Assembly: GCA_947085405.1 (NCBI GenBank)
Contig: CAMTWO010000013.1
Location: forward strand, 124,001-188,000
Direction of reading: 5' to 3'
Length of the DNA stretch: 64,000 nt
Source of the DNA: JASEGV01 sp947085405
Lineage (GTDB): Bacteria; Bacteroidota; Ignavibacteria; UBA10030; BY39
In this document: positions 34,720-43,226 of the stretch, in pieces
How the letters are laid out: each line of letters opens with the position of its first letter
Numbering within the stretch: position 1 is the first letter of the stretch
Notes under the pieces: model-generated
What the model was told of the DNA's origin: nothing
Database searches by the model: none
What the model saw: only the letters and a program-made list of their open reading frames with translations
Position numbers and translations under genes: made by a program

Positions 34720-36555
34720 TTATCCTCTTTTTATCATTTCATCAATTTTTTCTTCAATCTCGATAGCACTGAATGGCAAGCCGCGCACTAAATTTAAACC
34801 CACGGCATCCACTAAATATTTTTCGCGTAAAATTTTTATCAACTGACCGAGATTGATTTCCGGGACGAGAATTTGTTTGAAGTTCTTCAAAATCTCCCCG
34901 ATGTTTTTTTGTAAAGGATTTATATATTTCAAATGCAGGTGCGAAACCGATAATCCTTCGTTACGTTTGGTCTCTACAGCATTGTGAACTGCACCGTAAG
35001 TGCTGCCCCAACTTACAACTAATAAGTCGCCCGATTCATCGCCCACAACTTTAGCGAGCGGGATATCGTTAGTAATGTTGTTAATTTTTTCACCACGAGT
35101 TGTTATCATCAAATGATGATTGTCGGGGTCATAACTAATATTACCGGTGATGTTTTCTTTTTCAAGCCCGCCGATTCGATGTTCGAGTCCGGGTGTGCCT
35201 GGAATTGCCCACATTCGCGCTAATGTTTTGGGGTCACGTTTGTAAGGTGCAAAACCTTCCGGGTTTGTTACAAAGGTGGGAGATAGATCGGGAAGGTCAG
35301 AAATTTTTGGAATCAACCACGGCTCGGCACCGTTTGCGATATAACCATCGGTGAGAACAATTACAGGAGTCATATACTTCAAAGCAATTCGCGATGCTTC
35401 GAAGGTTGTGTCGAAACAATCGGTCGGTGAACAGGCAGCGAAAACAGGAATTGGTGCTTCGCCGTTTCTGCCGTAAACTGCCTGCAATAAATCGGCTTGT
35501 TCAGTCTTAGTCGGAAGTCCGGTACTCGGTCCGCCTCGCTGCACATCAATAATTACTAAAGGCAACTCTAACATCACAGCTAAACCCATTGCTTCAGTCT
35601 TAAGAGCTAAACCGGGTCCGCTGGTATTTGTAGCACCGAGTGCCCCGCCGTATGAAGCGCCGATAGCACTTGTTATTCCGGCAATCTCGTCCTCAGCTTG
35701 AAAAGTTTTAACACCGTAATTTTTGTATTTGGATAATTCTTGTAATATCTCACTTGCGGGAGTAATTGGATATGAACCGAGAAATAATTCTAAGTTTGCA
35801 CGCTTAGCCGCTGCCATTAAACCCCAGGCAGTAGCTTCGTTGCCAGTAATACTCCGGTAACGACCCGGTGGGAGTTGTGCAGGTGCAACCTCAAAACGAA
35901 CCGTAAATATTTCTGTGGTCTCACCGTAAGCGTGCCCGGCTTTTAGAACACGGGTATTAGCTTCGATAATATCTTCTTTGCCTGCAAATTTTTCTTTGAT
36001 CCATTTTAAAGTTGGTTCCATCGGACGGTTGTACATCCAATATGTAAGCCCGAGAGCAAAAAAGTTTTTCGTGCGATCCACAATTTTGGGTGATAAGTTC
36101 AAGTCCTTAAGTGCATTTTGAGTTAATTTTGAAATCTCAACCGCATACACTTGATACCTTCCTAACGAATCGTCTTGAAGTGGATTTGCTGCGTAGCCGG
36201 CAAGGCGTAAATTTTTATCTGCAAAATTATCAGCGTTTGCAATTATGCTGCCGCCTTCCCGAAGATTTTTTAGATAAACCTTCAGTGCGGCTGGATTCAT
36301 AACTACTAAGCAATCAGATTTGTCGCCGGGAGTTCTGATTTCAGTGGCACCGAAATTAATTTGGAAGCTGCTGACACCGGCAAGCGAGCCGGCAGGGGCA
36401 CGTATCTCGGCAGGATAATCGGGCATTGTTGCTAAATCGTTTCCTACAAATGCCGTTGCTGTTGTAAATTGTCCGCCTGTAAGCTGCATTCCATCTCCCG
36501 AATCGCCGGCAAAGCGGATTGTTACTTCATCTATGTTTTTTGTTATTTTATTCAT
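34720..36555 (-). CDS. korA: 2-oxoacid:ferredoxin oxidoreductase, fused gamma-alpha subunit
   Basis: This 611-aa fusion holds the gamma domain first (about 1-190, with FAGDSGDGMQLTGGQF at residues 14-29) and then the alpha domain (about 215-600, with GNEATAWGLMAAAKRA and YPITPASEILQELSK), the usual fused KorA layout. GGPSTGLPTKTEQADL is the conserved ThDP-domain segment. The paired korB is directly downstream. Upstream, in the divergent region shared with typA, there is a perfect 9-bp inverted repeat at 36620-36641 that could be a regulator site. Confidence 0.94.
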   Translation of the reverse strand: MNKITKNIDEVTIRFAGDSGDGMQLTGGQFTTATAFVGNDLATMPDYPAEIRAPAGSLAGVSSFQINFGATEIRTPGDKSDCLVVMNPAALKVYLKNLREGGSIIANADNFADKNLRLAGYAANPLQDDSLGRYQVYAVEISKLTQNALKDLNLSPKIVDRTKNFFALGLTYWMYNRPMEPTLKWIKEKFAGKEDIIEANTRVLKAGHAYGETTEIFTVRFEVAPAQLPPGRYRSITGNEATAWGLMAAAKRANLELFLGSYPITPASEILQELSKYKNYGVKTFQAEDEIAGITSAIGASYGGALGATNTSGPGLALKTEAMGLAVMLELPLVIIDVQRGGPSTGLPTKTEQADLLQAVYGRNGEAPIPVFAACSPTDCFDTTFEASRIALKYMTPVIVLTDGYIANGAEPWLIPKISDLPDLSPTFVTNPEGFAPYKRDPKTLARMWAIPGTPGLEHRIGGLEKENITGNISYDPDNHHLMITTRGEKINNITNDIPLAKVVGDESGDLLVVSWGSTYGAVHNAVETKRNEGLSVSHLHLKYINPLQKNIGEILKNFKQILVPEINLGQLIKILREKYLVDAVGLNLVRGLPFSAIEIEEKIDEMIKRG

Positions 36556-36619
36556 GATAGTTCCTATTTGATAGAAAATTTTTATTCATTAGTTGTAAAA
36601 ATATAAGAAGATGCTGCTA

Positions 36620-36641
36620 CTTATACAACTATTTGTATAAG
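36620..36641. promoter_or_regulatory. Candidate operator: perfect palindrome CTTATACAA-N4-TTGTATAAG
   Basis: The two perfect 9-bp arms at 36620-36628 and 36633-36641 lie between divergent korA (ATG at 36555) and typA. The dyad shape fits a dimeric transcription factor. It is flanked by the direct repeat AAGATGCT (36608-36615 and 36639-36646). Which regulator binds is unknown. The shape is compatible with an Rrf2- or FNR-type protein, but no consensus match is claimed. Confidence 0.5.
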
Positions 36642-36734
36642 ATGCTTTTTAGGGGTAAACGATTCTCGTTTTTTTTTTTGGTTTTTTATTCTCGACAAAT
36701 TTCCGTATCTTAAACCGCATCTAAATGAATGACT

Positions 36735-36766
36735 TGCCTCAGGTTTTATGCTTGAGGCATTTTTAT
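36735..36766 (+). terminator. Terminator-like hairpin in the leader of typA
   Basis: TGCCTCA (36735-36741) pairs perfectly with TGAGGCA (36753-36759), followed by TTTTTATT on the + strand. It lies 38 bp before the typA start at 36797. It may end a short upstream transcript or attenuate typA. Confidence 0.5.
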
Positions 36767-36796
36767 TCTATCTTAAACATAGAAACAAATCAAATT

Positions 36797-38653
36797 ATGA
36801 ATATAACTGAAAACATACGTAACATAGCGATTATTGCCCACGTTGACCATGGCAAGACAACTCTCGTCGATCACATGCTCAGACAAACTGGGATTTTTCG
36901 CGAAAACCAGGAAGTCGTGAAGCGGGTAATGGACTCGAACGAGCTTGAACGGGAAAAAGGAATCACCATACTTGCGAAGAATACCGCTGTAAAATACAAG
37001 CATACCGATGCAAACGGAAACCCGGAAGTAGTTAAAATTAACATCATTGATACACCGGGGCATTCCGATTTTGCGGGTGAGGTTGAACGAACTTTGAAAA
37101 TGGTGAATGGCGTGTTGCTGCTTGTGGATGCTGCTGAAGGTCCGTTGCCGGGAACCAAGTTTGTTTTAAAAAAATCTCTTGAGCTTAATTTGCAACCGAT
37201 TGTTGTTATCAATAAGATTGATAGGAAAGATGCGCGGGCACATCAGGTTCTTGATGAAATATTCGATTTATTTCTATCGCTTGGGGCGCACGATCATCAA
37301 TTGGATTTTCCGATTATTTACTGCATCGCTAAATTTGGGATTGCGAAGAGTGAATTAGATGAAGAAAGTACTAACTTGGTTCCATTGTTCGAGGCGATAG
37401 TGAATAAAATTCCACCTCCACCTTCAGATAGCGTGTCGCCGTTTCAGATGCTCGTTACCACGATTGATTATAGTGAATATCTTGGCAGGTTAGGAATCGG
37501 ACGAGTGGACAGAGGGACAATACGACTTGGTTCGCCGATGAAAATAATTCATCGGGAAGGTGGAATTGAAGATGCCCGCGTAACAAAAATTTATACCTTC
37601 GAGGGGTTGAAACGAATCGAGGTTGAAGAAGCATCCGCAGGCGACATTATTGCATTAGCGGGAATGGAAGATGTTGATATCGGTGAAACAATTGCAGATG
37701 CCGCCGACCCTACTCCGTTGCAGTTTGTAAGTATTGAGGAGCCAACCCTTTCGATGAACATTGTTGTGAACAATTCGCCCTTTGCAGGTTTAGATGGAAA
37801 GTATGTAACAACACGACACATAAACGAACGGTTAATCCGTGAATTGCGGTCAAATGTTAGCATGCGAGTCGAGCTAACAGAACAGCCCGATACATTTAAA
37901 GTAAGCGGTCGCGGCGAACTGCATCTTGCTATACTAATTGAAACTATGCGGCGCGAAGGATATGAGTTTCAAGTATCGGCACCTGAAGTTATTTACAAAC
38001 GTATTGATGACGTGCTTTGTGAACCGATGGAACATGTAATTGTGGACGTCCCCGATGAATTTGTTGGAAAGGTTATCGAGAATCTTGGTTCGCGGCGCGG
38101 AACTATGAAAAACATGATTCAAGCGCAAGGGAACACACGGCTCGAGTTCATTGTGCCTGCACGTGGGTTGCTTGGCTTTCGAACAGAATTTATGACTGAA
38201 ACGAAAGGTACAGGAATTCTGCATCATAATTTTCACGGATACGAACCGCACAAAGGTAATGTAACTACACGACATAAGGGTGCAGTAGTTCAGCTCGAAG
38301 ATGGTCTTGCTACCGGATACGCAATGTTTAAATTACAGGAACGTATCACTTTTTTTATTGAACCGGGGACGAGAGTGTATAAAGGTATGGTTGTTGGCGA
38401 AAACTCCCGCGAGGAAGATTTGATTGTGAATATATGTAAAATGAAGCAGCTAACGAATATGCGTGCCAGTGGAGCTGATGATGCAATCCGGTTAGAACCT
38501 CCGCGGATACATTCGCTTGAGCAAGCGATCGAGTGGATAGGTAACGATGAATACATTGAGGTTACACCGAAATCGCTGCGTCTGCGGAAAAAATATCTCG
38601 ACCACAATGAACGGTCAAGGATGGAAAAGAAAGCTACAGTAGTAGCAGAATAA
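36797..38653 (+). CDS. typA: Ribosome-associated GTPase TypA/BipA
   Basis: TypA/BipA is a translational GTPase that binds the ribosome and helps 50S assembly and stress growth. The G1 motif AHVDHGKTTL is at residues 14-23, G3 is DTPGHSDFAGE, and G4 is NKIDRKDA. EF-G-like domains and the BipA-specific C-terminal part follow, with KGTGILHHNFHGYEPHKG. Length is 618 aa from ATG 36797. A longer in-frame ATG at 36725 exists but would add 24 residues before the standard MNITENIRN start and lies over the terminator-like hairpin. A strong terminator follows the gene. Confidence 0.96.
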   Translation: MNITENIRNIAIIAHVDHGKTTLVDHMLRQTGIFRENQEVVKRVMDSNELEREKGITILAKNTAVKYKHTDANGNPEVVKINIIDTPGHSDFAGEVERTLKMVNGVLLLVDAAEGPLPGTKFVLKKSLELNLQPIVVINKIDRKDARAHQVLDEIFDLFLSLGAHDHQLDFPIIYCIAKFGIAKSELDEESTNLVPLFEAIVNKIPPPPSDSVSPFQMLVTTIDYSEYLGRLGIGRVDRGTIRLGSPMKIIHREGGIEDARVTKIYTFEGLKRIEVEEASAGDIIALAGMEDVDIGETIADAADPTPLQFVSIEEPTLSMNIVVNNSPFAGLDGKYVTTRHINERLIRELRSNVSMRVELTEQPDTFKVSGRGELHLAILIETMRREGYEFQVSAPEVIYKRIDDVLCEPMEHVIVDVPDEFVGKVIENLGSRRGTMKNMIQAQGNTRLEFIVPARGLLGFRTEFMTETKGTGILHHNFHGYEPHKGNVTTRHKGAVVQLEDGLATGYAMFKLQERITFFIEPGTRVYKGMVVGENSREEDLIVNICKMKQLTNMRASGADDAIRLEPPRIHSLEQAIEWIGNDEYIEVTPKSLRLRKKYLDHNERSRMEKKATVVAE

Positions 38654-38655
38654 TA

Positions 38656-38683
38656 AAAAACCCCGTTTATAAAACGGGGTTTT
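38656..38683. terminator. Bidirectional rho-independent terminator
   Basis: AAAACCCCGTTT and AAACGGGGTTTT pair around a three-base loop, with T-runs on both strands. It lies between convergent typA and rplI and should end both transcripts. Confidence 0.9.
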
Positions 38684-38718
38684 TGTTACATCTTGATGGT
38701 AGGGGAATTTGAACTGAA

Positions 38719-39162
38719 TTATTCCCGAACTACCCAAACTTTTAATTTTGCTGTAACTTTAGTGTGAAGTTTTACAGGGACTGTATAAATTCCAAGAGCT
38801 TTAATTGGCTCATCAAGTTCAATAATGCGCTTATCAATGATTAATCCTTGTTCCTGCAACGCATCGCTAATGGATTGTGATGTAACCGAACCGAAGAGTT
38901 TTTCATCTTCACCCACATTTGCCTTGATAGTTACCGAAATATTTTCAATTTTCGAACCAAGTTTTTGTGCGGTGAGTTCTTCCTTCTGTTCTCTGTATGC
39001 GTGTTGTTTTTTCTCTTCTTCAAGAGCTTTCATATTTCCTTTTGTAGCTGCATACGCAATACCGTGAGGAATCAAATAGTTACGCGCAAATCCACCTTTT
39101 ACATCAACTGCATCGCCGATGTTACCTAAATTTTCGAAGTTACGTCTCAATATTATTTTCAT
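38719..39162 (-). CDS. rplI: 50S ribosomal protein bL9
   Basis: This is 147-aa bL9. The N-domain has MKIILRRNFENLGNIGDAVDVKGGFARNYLIP, the rplI signature (residues 1-32). A long charged linker helix (about 40-75, rich in E and K) joins it to the C-domain. It is the last gene of the rpsF-ssb-rpsR-rplI operon, and a shared terminator lies 36 bp beyond its stop. Confidence 0.97.
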   Translation of the reverse strand: MKIILRRNFENLGNIGDAVDVKGGFARNYLIPHGIAYAATKGNMKALEEEKKQHAYREQKEELTAQKLGSKIENISVTIKANVGEDEKLFGSVTSQSISDALQEQGLIIDKRIIELDEPIKALGIYTVPVKLHTKVTAKLKVWVVRE

Positions 39163-39179
39163 TTTAATTTCCCTTCTCT

Positions 39180-39437
39180 TTATCGTATTGTATCGCCAAC
39201 ATAAGGCAGTAGTGCCAAGTGTCGTGCTCTTTTAATTGCAACCACCAATTGTCTCTGGTGTTTTGAACAGGTTCCTGTAATTCGTTTAGGTATAATTTTA
39301 CCTTGCTCGTTTAAAAACCTCTGAATTTTTTTCTCATCTTTATAGTCGATGTAAATTTCTTTTATATCACAAAATTTACAAGTCCTTTTTTTACGTAATT
39401 GATTTGTTTCTAATTTTTTAAGTTCTACTCGTCTCAT
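39180..39437 (-). CDS. rpsR: 30S ribosomal protein bS18
   Basis: This is 85-aa bS18. It has the S18 core with KKIQRFLNEQGKIIPKRITGTCSKHQRQLVVAIKRARHLALLPYV, seen here as successive conserved pieces (KRITGTCSKHQRQL and AIKRARHLALLPY). The N-terminus contains two cysteines (CKFC), a zinc-type pair found in many Bacteroidota S18 proteins, and TCS supplies a third. It sits between ssb and rplI, as in many bacteria. Confidence 0.96.
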   Translation of the reverse strand: MRRVELKKLETNQLRKKRTCKFCDIKEIYIDYKDEKKIQRFLNEQGKIIPKRITGTCSKHQRQLVVAIKRARHLALLPYVGDTIR

Positions 39438-39441
39438 TTTA

Positions 39442-39915
39442 TTATTCCTTTAATAGTTTTGATTCTTCATTCGTAAGAAATTTATCGAAAGAATCATCTT
39501 CAAAAATATCCAGGCATTCATTATTTTCTGAAGTGCTGCCGTTAAGTGTTTCGGCTTCAAAATTTTTCCCGAATTTATTTAGAAATTGAATTCTTCGTGC
39601 TTTAATCTCAATGATTGGTCGTACGGACGATTCGTCGATTTTTACATTTCGGCTCTGAAGTTCACCATCGACAAACACTGCGTTTCCTTTTTTTAATCGG
39701 TTGATGCAGCTTTCAGCAAGCTTGTTCCACGCTACAATTCCTACGAAACAAACTTCCTCTTGCCAATTGCTTTCGCTGTCGCGGTAACGCCGATTGGCAG
39801 CTATCGCAAAATTAACAACCGGAGTATTGTTCGATGTTTTTCTGAATACCGGGTCTCTTGTTAAATTGCCAACTATCATCACATTGTTGAGTTCAGGTAG
39901 TTTTATATCTGCCAT
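39442..39915 (-). CDS. ssb: Single-stranded DNA-binding protein
   Basis: This 157-aa SSB has an OB fold: NVMIVGNLTRDPVFR at the start (about residues 9-23), then VVNFAIAANRRYRD and WNKLAESCINRLKKGNAVFVDGEL. The C-terminal tail is acidic (ECLDIFEDDSFDKFLTNEESKLLKE) but does not end in the usual DDDIPF tip. That tip recruits partner proteins in many bacteria, so the variant end is a small oddity. It is placed in the rpsF operon, as in E. coli relatives and Bacteroidota. Confidence 0.94.
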   Translation of the reverse strand: MADIKLPELNNVMIVGNLTRDPVFRKTSNNTPVVNFAIAANRRYRDSESNWQEEVCFVGIVAWNKLAESCINRLKKGNAVFVDGELQSRNVKIDESSVRPIIEIKARRIQFLNKFGKNFEAETLNGSTSENNECLDIFEDDSFDKFLTNEESKLLKE

Positions 39916-39962
39916 GGCAAAACCTCCGTACTAATCATTTAATAAGTTATACATATTTTATA

Positions 39963-40379
39963 TCAACTGATTTTTTCTTCATCGTCAAAGAGTGGTTCTT
40001 TGCCGGGTAATACAATTGTATCGAGTATTTCCTCGATGTCGGGTATCGGGATAGGAAGTTGTCGTTGAGCTTTCAATGCCCTTTTATCAAGTTGAATAGT
40101 TAAATAACGAATTATATTTTCATCGAGTTTGTAGAATTTTTCTATTTGTTGAATAGCAGTTCCAGGTGCTATAAATTCGATGAAGGCATAGTAGCCATTA
40201 TTTTTTTTCTTAATAGGGTAAACAAGTCGTTTCCGTCCCCATTTATTTACGGCTGTAATTTCGCCGCCGTATCGAGTAATTTGTTCCTGCACCTTCTCGA
40301 CGATTCCTTCGATTACCGGATCATCTAAAGATGCATTCACGATGAATGTTGTTTCGTAATTGCGTTTTGTTTTTTCCAT
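39963..40379 (-). CDS. rpsF: 30S ribosomal protein bS6
   Basis: This 138-aa bS6 shows the S6 fold in order: YETTFIVNASLDDPVIEGIVEKV, WGRKRLVYPIKKKNNGYYAFIEF and the final IRYLTIQLDKRA strand. The C-terminal about 35 residues are an acidic extension. It is the first gene of the rpsF-ssb-rpsR-rplI operon and starts 83 bp after the hppA stop. The hairpin at 40421-40445 lies in between and may separate the two transcripts. Confidence 0.96.
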   Translation of the reverse strand: MEKTKRNYETTFIVNASLDDPVIEGIVEKVQEQITRYGGEITAVNKWGRKRLVYPIKKKNNGYYAFIEFIAPGTAIQQIEKFYKLDENIIRYLTIQLDKRALKAQRQLPIPIPDIEEILDTIVLPGKEPLFDDEEKIS

Positions 40380-40420
40380 TTTTTGCCCTTTGGACAGTTA
40401 TTTTTATTTGTTAAATCTGG

Positions 40421-40445
40421 CTCGTCCCAAATATTATGGGACGAG
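40421..40445. terminator. Perfect hairpin after hppA, possible terminator
   Basis: CTCGTCCCA (40421-40429) pairs with TGGGACGAG (40437-40445) with a 7-base loop. It is downstream of hppA on the minus strand. A T-run is lacking on that strand, so termination may be partial, allowing some readthrough into rpsF. Confidence 0.5.
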
Positions 40446-40462
40446 CAGGGTTTATTTAAATT

Positions 40463-42595
40463 TTATCTAAGAAGCAGTGGTGCTATAACGAGTGAAACCA
40501 CCGACATCAATTTTATTAAAATATTCATCGAAGGTCCGGCTGTATCTTTGAACGGATCTCCTACAGTATCGCCAACAACAGCGGCTTTGTGAGCTTCGGA
40601 ACCTTTCTTTTCGCCCGGAACTTCGCCTTTTTCAATTGCTTTCTTTGCATTGTCCCAAGCTCCGCCTGCATTTGCCATCATTAATGCAAGTAAAACACCC
40701 GTTACTGTAGCACCCGCGAGCATTCCACCTAACGCAGCAGGTCCGATTAAGAAACCGACTAACACAGGGGCTACGACTGCGGTAACACCCGGTAAAATCA
40801 TTTCACGAAGAGCGGCTGAAGTTGAAATATCAACGCAGCGTGCAGTATCTGGTTTAGCACTTGGATCGCCAGCCAATAATCCGGGAATTTCGCGGAACTG
40901 TCTTCTGATTTCATCAACCATTTTGCCGGCAGCTTTTCCTACAGAAGTCATTGTTAATGCCGCAATAAAGAAGGGGAGTACACCACCTATGAAAAGTCCG
41001 ATAACTACAGTTGGCTCAGTGATCATAATTTGCAACGGGTTTTCGTTGTGTGATATTAAAACATCATACATTTTCCATTGCCCAATTAATTCAACCCCGG
41101 CTTCTTTCATTTCTACAAGTTTAGTAACGATGGTTGCATTTACGGCTTGAGAGAAAGCAGCAAATAAAGCAAGCGCTGTGAGTGCTGCCGAGCCAATAGC
41201 AAATCCTTTTCCGATAGCAGCAGTAGTGTTACCGAGGGCGTCAAGTCCGTCGGTAATTTTTCGAACATCCGGTCCTAATCCCGACATTTCCGATATACCG
41301 CCTGCGTTGTCGGCGATTGGTCCGTAAGCATCAACCGACATTGTAATACCAACAGTTGCTAACATACCGACAGCAGCAATTCCGATTCCGTAAAGTCCGG
41401 CAACTTCGTTTGAAACGAATATCGCGACACAAATTGCGAGAACCGGTAAAGCTACCGATTCCAAACCGACTGCTAATCCGTGAATGATGTTTGTTGCTGC
41501 ACCGGTTTTACTCGCTTCGCCGATACGTTTGACAGGTGTTGATGATGTATAATATTCTGTTATAAGTCCGATAAAAATTCCGCCAATCGTTCCGAAGAAT
41601 ATCGCCCAGAAAACATTATTGTTCACATGAAATACTTGTGTAATGTATAAACTACCGAGTAAGAATATGCCGGCAGAAATGAATGTTGAATAACGCAAAG
41701 CAGCAGCAGGTGAGAATTGTTTTAGAATGCGCATTGAACCGATACCGATAAATGATGCGAGTAAACCTATGGCAGCAAGAACTATCGGAAGAGCCATTAA
41801 AATACCTTTGATGTCGAAATCGGTTACAGTGGGAACAGCTTTTAATAAATTTAAACCTTCAGGAAGCAGAGTAGCGGCGATAGCAATAGTTGCAACAATA
41901 GAACCGACATAAGATTCGAAAATGTCAGCACCCATACCTGCTACGTCGCCAACGTTATCGCCAACGAGGTCTGCAATAACACCGGGGTTGCGCGGGTCGT
42001 CTTCAGGAATACCAGCTTCTACTTTGCCGACTAAATCAGAGCCGACATCAGCAGCTTTTGTGTAAATACCGCCACCTACGCGTGCAAAAAGAGCAATCGA
42101 ACTTGCTCCCATCGCAAAACCATTTATAACATTTGCAGTTTCAGGGCTTCCAAAGAAATAGAAAAAGATTCCAACTCCAATCAACCCGAGACTTGCAACA
42201 CTAACACCCATAACAGCACCGCCGTTGAAAGCGACTAACAAGGCAGAACCTTGTCCCTTTTCTTTTGCCGCTTGTGCAGTTCTTACGTTTGCTTTTGTTG
42301 CAGCGGTCATACCGAAGAAACCTGCAAGTACAGAACTAACTGCACCGCTAATAAAAGCAGTAGCTGTTTGCCAACTTAAAAAGATGCCTAACAAAAGAAA
42401 TACGATGAGTACAAAGAAGAGTAATACATAGTATTCTCGTTTCAAAAAAGCCATTGCTCCAATTTGAATTTGTGAAGCGATGCCTTTCATTTTTTCATTT
42501 CCGGCGGATTGCCGTTTGATTGATAGGTAAATTACTAATGCTACAATTAAACCTAAAAATCCAAGAACGATAGATAAATTTGATAGTAAAGCCAT
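40463..42595 (-). CDS. hppA: Membrane-bound ion-pumping pyrophosphatase, K+-dependent type
   Basis: This 710-aa integral membrane pyrophosphatase couples PPi hydrolysis to H+ (or Na+) export. About sixteen helices are present. The pyrophosphate-binding site is in GGIYTKAADVGSDLVGKVEAG and EDDPRNPGVIADLVGDNVGD. Near position 460 the sequence is GNTTAAIGKGFAIGSA. The Ala and Gly here mark the K+-dependent class (Lys and Thr mark the K+-independent class). Whether it pumps H+ or Na+ cannot be decided by eye. It starts 10 bp after pth, so it is probably co-transcribed with prs-rplY-pth. Confidence 0.95.
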   Translation of the reverse strand: MALLSNLSIVLGFLGLIVALVIYLSIKRQSAGNEKMKGIASQIQIGAMAFLKREYYVLLFFVLIVFLLLGIFLSWQTATAFISGAVSSVLAGFFGMTAATKANVRTAQAAKEKGQGSALLVAFNGGAVMGVSVASLGLIGVGIFFYFFGSPETANVINGFAMGASSIALFARVGGGIYTKAADVGSDLVGKVEAGIPEDDPRNPGVIADLVGDNVGDVAGMGADIFESYVGSIVATIAIAATLLPEGLNLLKAVPTVTDFDIKGILMALPIVLAAIGLLASFIGIGSMRILKQFSPAAALRYSTFISAGIFLLGSLYITQVFHVNNNVFWAIFFGTIGGIFIGLITEYYTSSTPVKRIGEASKTGAATNIIHGLAVGLESVALPVLAICVAIFVSNEVAGLYGIGIAAVGMLATVGITMSVDAYGPIADNAGGISEMSGLGPDVRKITDGLDALGNTTAAIGKGFAIGSAALTALALFAAFSQAVNATIVTKLVEMKEAGVELIGQWKMYDVLISHNENPLQIMITEPTVVIGLFIGGVLPFFIAALTMTSVGKAAGKMVDEIRRQFREIPGLLAGDPSAKPDTARCVDISTSAALREMILPGVTAVVAPVLVGFLIGPAALGGMLAGATVTGVLLALMMANAGGAWDNAKKAIEKGEVPGEKKGSEAHKAAVVGDTVGDPFKDTAGPSMNILIKLMSVVSLVIAPLLLR

Positions 42596-42605
42596 ACGAA
42601 TAATT

Positions 42606-43187
42606 TTACTCCGTTTTTTTTGTGTTATATTTGTTCATAGCAGAAACGATGCCATCGCTCAAAAATGTGAGCGACGCATTCCGTGCACTCGTAATCATTT
42701 CATCAACAATCGGTTTTTCATTTTCTTCGAAAGTGGAGAGCACATATTGCGCTTTTTCAGTTTTTAGACGAGGCATAGTAACTCCAGCGATCCCACATCG
42801 TAAACGTGGAAAGTTTTGCTTTTGGATATGATGAATTATCGAAAACAATCCATTGTGTCCACCGTCGTTGCCCCTTTGCCGCAAACGAAGTGTTCCGAGT
42901 GGAAGTTCAAAGTCATCGCAAACTACCAAAATATTTTCGGGTACTGCTTTGAATCGTTCAATTAAATCAACGATTGCCAAACCGCTGTTGTTCATATAAG
43001 TAATCGGTTTTACCAAGCCAACCTTTTTCCCTTGATACGTAGTAAAACTGATGAAATACTCACCGCGCCCCGCGAAAAGCTTTGTGTTCAATCTTTCACA
43101 CAAAGCATCAATAACACGGAAACCTACATTATGTCGGGTACCTTCGTATTCTGAACCAGGATTTCCTAATCCTATAATGAAATACAC
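42606..43187 (-). CDS. pth: Peptidyl-tRNA hydrolase
   Basis: This 193-aa enzyme frees tRNA from stalled peptidyl-tRNA. The N-terminus IIGLGNPGSEYEGTRHNVGF holds the catalytic His and Asn. TYMNNSG and VVCDDFELPLGTLRLRQRGNDGGHNGL are the other family motifs, with the active-site Asp. It lies between rplY and hppA on the minus strand, the widespread rplY-pth pairing. Confidence 0.96.
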   Translation of the reverse strand: MYFIIGLGNPGSEYEGTRHNVGFRVIDALCERLNTKLFAGRGEYFISFTTYQGKKVGLVKPITYMNNSGLAIVDLIERFKAVPENILVVCDDFELPLGTLRLRQRGNDGGHNGLFSIIHHIQKQNFPRLRCGIAGVTMPRLKTEKAQYVLSTFEENEKPIVDEMITSARNASLTFLSDGIVSAMNKYNTKKTE

Positions 43188-43226
43188 TTATTAAATCTAT
43201 GAGTTAGTTAATGATAAATAAATTAT

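Noticed and set aside
36725..36796. Longer N-terminus for typA from ATG 36725
   Set aside because: The extension is not seen in the family, and the bases form a terminator-like hairpin.
40650..41150. 166-codon antisense open frame within hppA
   Set aside because: It is a shadow of a highly conserved gene. Its composition mirrors the alanine- and glycine-rich opposite strand.
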